Shown piece after piece: positions 61,101-64,000 of a stretch of 64,000 bases of DNA. The notes under the pieces are model-generated. The model saw nothing but the letters and a program-made list of their open reading frames with translations, made no database searches and had not been told where the DNA came from. The translations under genes were made by a program, and so were the position numbers. The stretch lies in contig NZ_JBAHUQ010000006.1 of assembly GCF_036689865.1 (NCBI RefSeq), forward strand, positions 94,751 through 158,750. The letters run 5' to 3'. The first letter of the stretch is position 1. The number at the start of each line of letters is the position of its first letter. The DNA comes from Magnetococcus sp. PR-3. GTDB lineage: Bacteria > Pseudomonadota > Magnetococcia > Magnetococcales > Magnetococcaceae.

Positions 61101-62115
61101 AAGCGATCATGTCATCCAGGTTATCCAGGGTAGCCCGAAAACGTGCTAACCGCTCGTTACTCCACTGTAGTGCCTGCATACGCTGCTGTTGAGCCAAATG
61201 GGCACCGATCCATTGGGCCATGAGCTGCAGCATGGTGGTGTGAGCTTTTTGGGGTAGCTGTGGTGCGGGCTGATGGCTGGCAAAGGCCAGTACGCCATAG
61301 GATTGATGTTCCACCACCAAGGGGGCGGAAATCAGGGTCTCAAAGCCAAAGCGCTGGGCACAGACCATATGATGACAGGCCTGATTGATCAGGGGGGGGA
61401 TGGTGCCTTCGCTATCGGGTTTAAGCTGGTGTAGGCAGCAGTTTTTATCAACAGGTAGGCGGCTACCGTTCTGCAACATCTCTTCACGACCCATGGCGTA
61501 GGTAATGCGGCAGACATTATCACGGACCTGGCTGATAAAGGCCGCCTCCATACCAAAAAGTGCTTGCCCATAATCCAACCCCTGACGGATTTTCTGGTCG
61601 GTACTGGTTTGGGTCTCTTCAGAGATGCGGTGCAAAAATTTGAGCATCTGAACCATCTGGTCCGAGTGCTTTTTGGCTTGTGCCAGTGCCGCTTGGTCGG
61701 TACCGGTTTGGCGCTGTTGGCTGTGGAGTTGTTGTTCCAAGTTTTGAATACGGCCATCATAAGCCAGTAAGAGTGGCCGGACGACACCCTTGAGCAACCA
61801 AAAGCTTAAGGCCACCATGAGAAACAGCGCAGGCAGAAGTAGCCAGAGATGGTTAAAAAGTGCATGCCACCACTGCTCAACATGACCTTGATAAAAATTG
61901 AGTAGGGGAAGGGCCCCCAGCATAATACCAAGCCCCAGTGCCACCAAGAGTGTAAAGAGGGTGACCAAGGTTAGAACACGACGGGTTGCGTGGTAAGTGC
62001 TTGATTTCAATTGGGCAGGGGAAGGAGCAAGACAGGTGGTGTCCTGAGTGTGGTTGGAAATTGGATCTCTATCACCTTGATGATGCATCCCTACTATACC
62101 CCCCACGGTGCCCAT
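58153..62115 (-). CDS. hybrid histidine kinase with GAF, two PAS, two receivers and HPt
   Basis: A 1320-residue kinase; start uncertain (ATG 62115 or 62088), because the first ~40 residues are poorly conserved. TM helices ~48-72 and ~88-108; coiled coil ~120-165; GAF ~165-315; PAS ~325-445; PAS ~450-575; HisKA His599 (SHEIRTPMNAILGL); HATPase (NLLSNAVKF, DSGIGIP, GTGLGLAI) to ~840. Then a degenerate receiver ~865-990 (LIASRS where the acidic pocket should be), a canonical receiver with Asp1035 (AILMDLQMP) and an HPt with His1184 (VVHGFKGISG). Cytoplasmic GAF/PAS input with membrane anchoring; final target unknown. Convergent with tsaD, 6 bp apart. Confidence 0.92.
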   Translation of the reverse strand: MGTVGGIVGMHHQGDRDPISNHTQDTTCLAPSPAQLKSSTYHATRRVLTLVTLFTLLVALGLGIMLGALPLLNFYQGHVEQWWHALFNHLWLLLPALFLMVALSFWLLKGVVRPLLLAYDGRIQNLEQQLHSQQRQTGTDQAALAQAKKHSDQMVQMLKFLHRISEETQTSTDQKIRQGLDYGQALFGMEAAFISQVRDNVCRITYAMGREEMLQNGSRLPVDKNCCLHQLKPDSEGTIPPLINQACHHMVCAQRFGFETLISAPLVVEHQSYGVLAFASHQPAPQLPQKAHTTMLQLMAQWIGAHLAQQQRMQALQWSNERLARFRATLDNLDDMIALADPRTLRFVDVNRGMVEATGLSLDELLTKRLSDLTTAEAQSSIAQTMNRLVKGQDRTLRFEVTLPQADGTALQADALVQWVELEEGKPVVVHLLRDATELKEAEGALRVSEERLKFALDGSNDGLWDWNINHDDLHCSPRLEAMLGFETGSLTGSMARLKAMILEQERPGVEALLRIHLDGHVDLYEAEYRITTASGRLMWILDRGKVVERNQQGQPLRAVGTFADITARKDMEAALHEAKVEAESASRAKSRFLANMSHEIRTPMNAILGLSSLALEQAKDQRQRDFLEKINHSGHFLMGLLNDILDLSKIEAERMDLEIHPFRLDELLKQLAANLMPTLRSKNLEVHFFIESGTPLALSGDGLRLGQVLHNLLSNAVKFTHEGEVRITIGAKPDQQQANLYFFTFQVQDSGIGIPSELQSKLFEPFIQADSSTTRQYGGTGLGLAICRRLMEMMNGHITLNSRPGEGSLFTCLLPIQAQSAMAVCCPAPEDAFKGLRLLIASRSPSLPDSIHFSMRAMEMKTEHVTEPEAMAQLLHSGFQPDVVLLDENCGSPENLLTAVQRIIQNSTPKKRPTILMTTLHQNHAFLEQLSHAGMDGLLDKPLLPTALYDALMRILHTGSLDMGGGEDISSRDHATHLAGLNILLVEDHELNMEVAKAILERVGIRVITAQHGEEALALVEQTKGEVLDAILMDLQMPIMDGFEATIKIRALDHCHQPPIIALTANAFSQDRERALKVGMNDHITKPISPKQLYEAISRWTEPKDQLLTHIDQLSTVGTQEDAILLPHLEDWQQQAVLERFEGNTTLILRLLDRLVEECQLLLPKVDALLKEQNWPEAMGVVHGFKGISGNLGLEALQRQALSLEQSLRAHAVDPQRAQQHWQTLSSSIQIFVESYSSWQNPHEVETMEPVDDRQPLAPKIREELLLLLAQRQMQARELYRLHQAAIAQWLGETRAEALHTAMEELDFATAEKVMISRA

Positions 62116-62268
62116 GAAGTGTCAGGGTTGAGAGCTGACAGAAAGTCACGGGTAAAGATCCCCTAAGAATACGTGGAATTGGGTAATTTCACCAGTCTGA
62201 ATTACGTGGAAAGATCCTGAGAGGTGTACAAAGGCCGGGGAGCGCTTAAGGGGGTAAGATGTTGGATC

Positions 62269-62295
62269 GTCAGCCTCCCAAGGTGGGAGGCTGAC
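62269..62295 (-). terminator. hairpin after the SH3/coiled-coil gene
   Basis: Perfect 12-bp stem GTCAGCCTCCCA / TGGGAGGCTGAC with a 3-base loop, 10 bp beyond the stop; no T-run. Confidence 0.55.
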
Positions 62296-62305
62296 GGTCA
62301 ATGTC

Positions 62306-64000
62306 TTAAGGTAAAAACATCTGCATCTGTTGGGTGCCATCACGGCTAAAGAGAATGATATTCACACCGTCACGCAGGTTTTTACTATCCCGCCATGCCC
62401 GTGCGAGAATAATCATTTTACGACGCCGTAAATTACGCGTAATGATCGGCTCAAACATATGGTCACTACCCACCAAGATCAGGGTACCATCCTGGCTTAA
62501 GCCCACATCCTCAAAGAACACTTTTCCAGCCAAGCGTTGGGTGTCGAGCTGCAGTTGAGCCAAGGCTTCCTGAAAAGCAGAATCTTTGGGTCGTTTGTGG
62601 ATCAATGTTTCCAGTGGGTTGGGCTGTATGATCTCAGGCTCAGCCTCACTTTCCATCACAAGATCGGGTGTAACCAGCGACTCTAGGCCCTCTCCCTCTT
62701 CACCGACAAAGGCTTGAGATGCAGACGCTGCTTCTTCTGAGGGAATGGCAGGAACGGTTAATAACTCGGCTGCTACCGTTGGGGCTTTATCCATGGGCGG
62801 CAGTGAAGGGGGTTCTTCAGCGACCTGAGTATTGGCTTGTTGTTCGACTTCCCGCACTAAGTCAGCACGGATCCAGCCAGCACCCCCCAACCCATCTGCC
62901 CGTTGTACCTTTTGCCACCCTTTTTGGCTCTCTTGCAGCATAACCATCGCTTGCCCTGCGTAGAGGCGCAGCAGCTTGGTGGATTCTGCAGAGGGTTCGG
63001 TGCGCATATTGGCTTGTTTGACCGCAACTTCTGCCAGTGGACCACGGGGTTCAACCGCCGCTGCCGGGCGTAACAGCTTGGCGTAAACCCAGCCCTTAAT
63101 CGATTCTGCTTGGGTGTGTTCCTGTTGAACACGCATCCAGCCATCCTGGGTCTCTAGGGCAACCATCACCTCACCCTGTCGGACCAGCCCAATAGGGGTA
63201 TGATTTTTTCCAGGTCCCTGGCGAACACGCACAGAACGGGATTGAATCACCCAATGGATTTGGGGTTCAGCCGCAGGCTGATTTTGTTCCATCGCTGCCT
63301 GAGCGTTGGCCTGAGCCTCAGCCGCCATTTTAGCCTGGGCTTCGGCTTCTGCTCGAGCTTGAGCACGGGCCTCTTCAGCCAGTCGCGCTTCCTCAGCGAT
63401 GCGAGCCTCTTCGGCCAGTCGAGCTTCCTCAGCGAGACGCTTTTCTTCAGCCAGTCGCGCTTCCTCAGCGATGCGGGCCTCTTCGGCCAGTCGGGCTTCC
63501 TCAGCGATGCGGGCTTCCTCAGCTATGCGGGCCTCTTCGGCAAGGCGTTTTTCCTCAGCCAGTCGAGCTTCCTCAGCGATGCGAGCCTCTTCGGCCAGTC
63601 GAGCTTCCTCAGCGAGACGCTTTTCTTCAGCCAGTCGCGCTTCCTCAGCGATACGAGCCTCTTCAGCCAGTCGAGCTTCCTCAGCGATGCGGGCCTCTTC
63701 AGCCAGTCGAGCTTCCTCAGCGATGCGGGCCTCTTCGGCAAGGCGTTTTTCCTCAGCGATGCGGGCCTCTTCGGCTAAACGTTTTTCCTCAGCCAGTCGA
63801 GCTTCCTCAGCGATGCGGGCTTCTTCGGCTAAACGTTTTTCTTCAGCCAGTCGGGCTTCCTCAGCGATACGAGCCTCTTCAGCCAGTCGAGCTTCCTCAG
63901 CGATGCGGGCCTCTTCGGCAAGGCGTTTTTCCTCAGCGATGCGGGCCTCTTCGGCTAAACGTTTTTCCTCAGCCAGTCGAGCTTCCTCAGCGATGCGGGC
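62306..64000 (-). CDS. long coiled-coil protein with hexapeptide repeats and two SH3 domains (start beyond window)
   Basis: The minus frame is open from the stop at 62306 to the window edge, so ATG 63328 is internal and the gene is partial (>565 residues). Visible order, N to C: at least 34 hexapeptides of the type EE[A/K]R[L/I]A; an Ala/Gln/Glu linker; two bacterial SH3 domains (VRQGPGKNHTPIGLVRQGEVMV... and ANMRTEPSAEST...); an acidic Pro/Glu-rich linker; and a C-terminal ~100-residue domain (FFEDVGLSQDGTLILVGSDHMF, LRRRKMIILARAWRD). The repeats should form a long, TolA-like charged helix. SH3b domains suggest periplasmic or cell-wall contact, but no signal peptide is visible because the start is missing. 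Function unknown. Confidence 0.85.
   Translation of the reverse strand, partial: ARIAEEARLAEEKRLAEEARIAEEKRLAEEARIAEEARLAEEARIAEEARLAEEKRLAEEARIAEEARLAEEKRLAEEARIAEEKRLAEEARIAEEARLAEEARIAEEARLAEEARIAEEARLAEEKRLAEEARLAEEARIAEEARLAEEKRLAEEARIAEEARIAEEARLAEEARIAEEARLAEEKRLAEEARLAEEARIAEEARLAEEARAQARAEAEAQAKMAAEAQANAQAAMEQNQPAAEPQIHWVIQSRSVRVRQGPGKNHTPIGLVRQGEVMVALETQDGWMRVQQEHTQAESIKGWVYAKLLRPAAAVEPRGPLAEVAVKQANMRTEPSAESTKLLRLYAGQAMVMLQESQKGWQKVQRADGLGGAGWIRADLVREVEQQANTQVAEEPPSLPPMDKAPTVAAELLTVPAIPSEEAASASQAFVGEEGEGLESLVTPDLVMESEAEPEIIQPNPLETLIHKRPKDSAFQEALAQLQLDTQRLAGKVFFEDVGLSQDGTLILVGSDHMFEPIITRNLRRRKMIILARAWRDSKNLRDGVNIILFSRDGTQQMQMFLP
63371..64000 (-). repeat. 18-bp tandem repeat array coding EE[AK]R[LI]A
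   Basis: About 35 consecutive 18-bp units up to the window edge, in frame, with variants EEARLA, EEARIA and EEKRLA (LAEEARIAEEARLAEEKRLA pattern). Longer blocks of several units recur (for example near 63400-63480, 63560-63640 and 63880-63960), indicating unequal crossing-over or slippage. Confidence 0.95.

Noticed and set aside
63200..63778. Plus-strand frame of 192 codons with Ser/Phe/Leu repeats
   Set aside because: It is the antisense shadow of the EE[AK]R[LI]A repeat; the minus frame has recognisable SH3 domains downstream and continues past both ends.
63371..64000. Regular repeats as a possible CRISPR array
   Set aside because: The 18-bp units are contiguous with no spacers and encode a continuous hexapeptide.

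Overview
The window looks like chromosomal DNA of a free-living, probably marine Gram-negative proteobacterium. Three things point there: a periplasm/outer-membrane style RND copper efflux set, an NhaD-type Na+/H+ antiporter, and a very high density of large multi-PAS hybrid histidine kinases. Gene style and moderate GC resemble magnetotactic Magnetococcales (Magnetococcus-like). That assignment is an impression from the proteins, not a computed match, and no magnetosome gene is present. Both edges cut genes: the left edge cuts a LysR regulator, and the right edge cuts a long coiled-coil/SH3 protein whose reading frame is open to base 64000.

Layout. 1-2.1 kb: two paralogous NodD/NahR-type LysR regulators in tandem. 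2.5-9.3 kb: a secreted protein of unknown role, a LuxO/NtrC-like sigma-54 response regulator and, divergently, a 1178-residue hybrid kinase with a c-type-heme-like Tll0287 sensor domain. 9.4-12.3 kb: an orphan HigA-type antitoxin, then a tight two-gene operon joining a carboxyl methyltransferase to an N-acyl amino acid synthase-like acyltransferase fused to a cyclic-nucleotide-binding domain. 12.7-13.8 kb: tRNA-Val(CAC) and a family 4 uracil-DNA glycosylase. 13.9-24.7 kb: a signalling block with a PhnD-like binding protein translationally coupled to a hybrid kinase, a HAMP/PAS/HPt hybrid kinase, glyoxalase I, and an NMT1-type binding domain fused to a kinase with its OmpR-type regulator. 24.9-33.9 kb: a Cus-type Cu(I)/Ag(I) efflux operon (C-B-A-F) divergent from its likely two-component system, then a STAS protein.

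34.5-51.4 kb is mostly housekeeping: RecD2-like helicase, HolA, MFS exporter, NhaD, HAD phosphatase, CysB/CbbR-like LysR, CorC/HlyC protein, DUF218 protein, XerC and DUF484, then an ArsR-rhodanese-thioredoxin 2-methyltransferase-CYTH series and a Lar-like zinc ribbon. The LysR/CorC boundary carries a ~166-bp tandem duplication containing both 3' gene ends and the shared terminator. 51.6-64 kb: a Tll0287-PAS-GGDEF-EAL protein, threonine synthase, the t6A operon tsaE-tsaB-tsaD, a 1320-residue hybrid kinase with two receivers and an HPt, and the hexapeptide-repeat/SH3 protein.

How it fits together: the non-housekeeping content is dominated by environmental sensing. Redox or small-ligand inputs (heme CXXCH domains, PhnD-like and NMT1-like binding proteins) feed phosphorelay kinases and c-di-GMP turnover. 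One operon could make an acylated, methylated small molecule under cyclic-nucleotide control; that is the most likely undescribed system here, and it remains a hypothesis.
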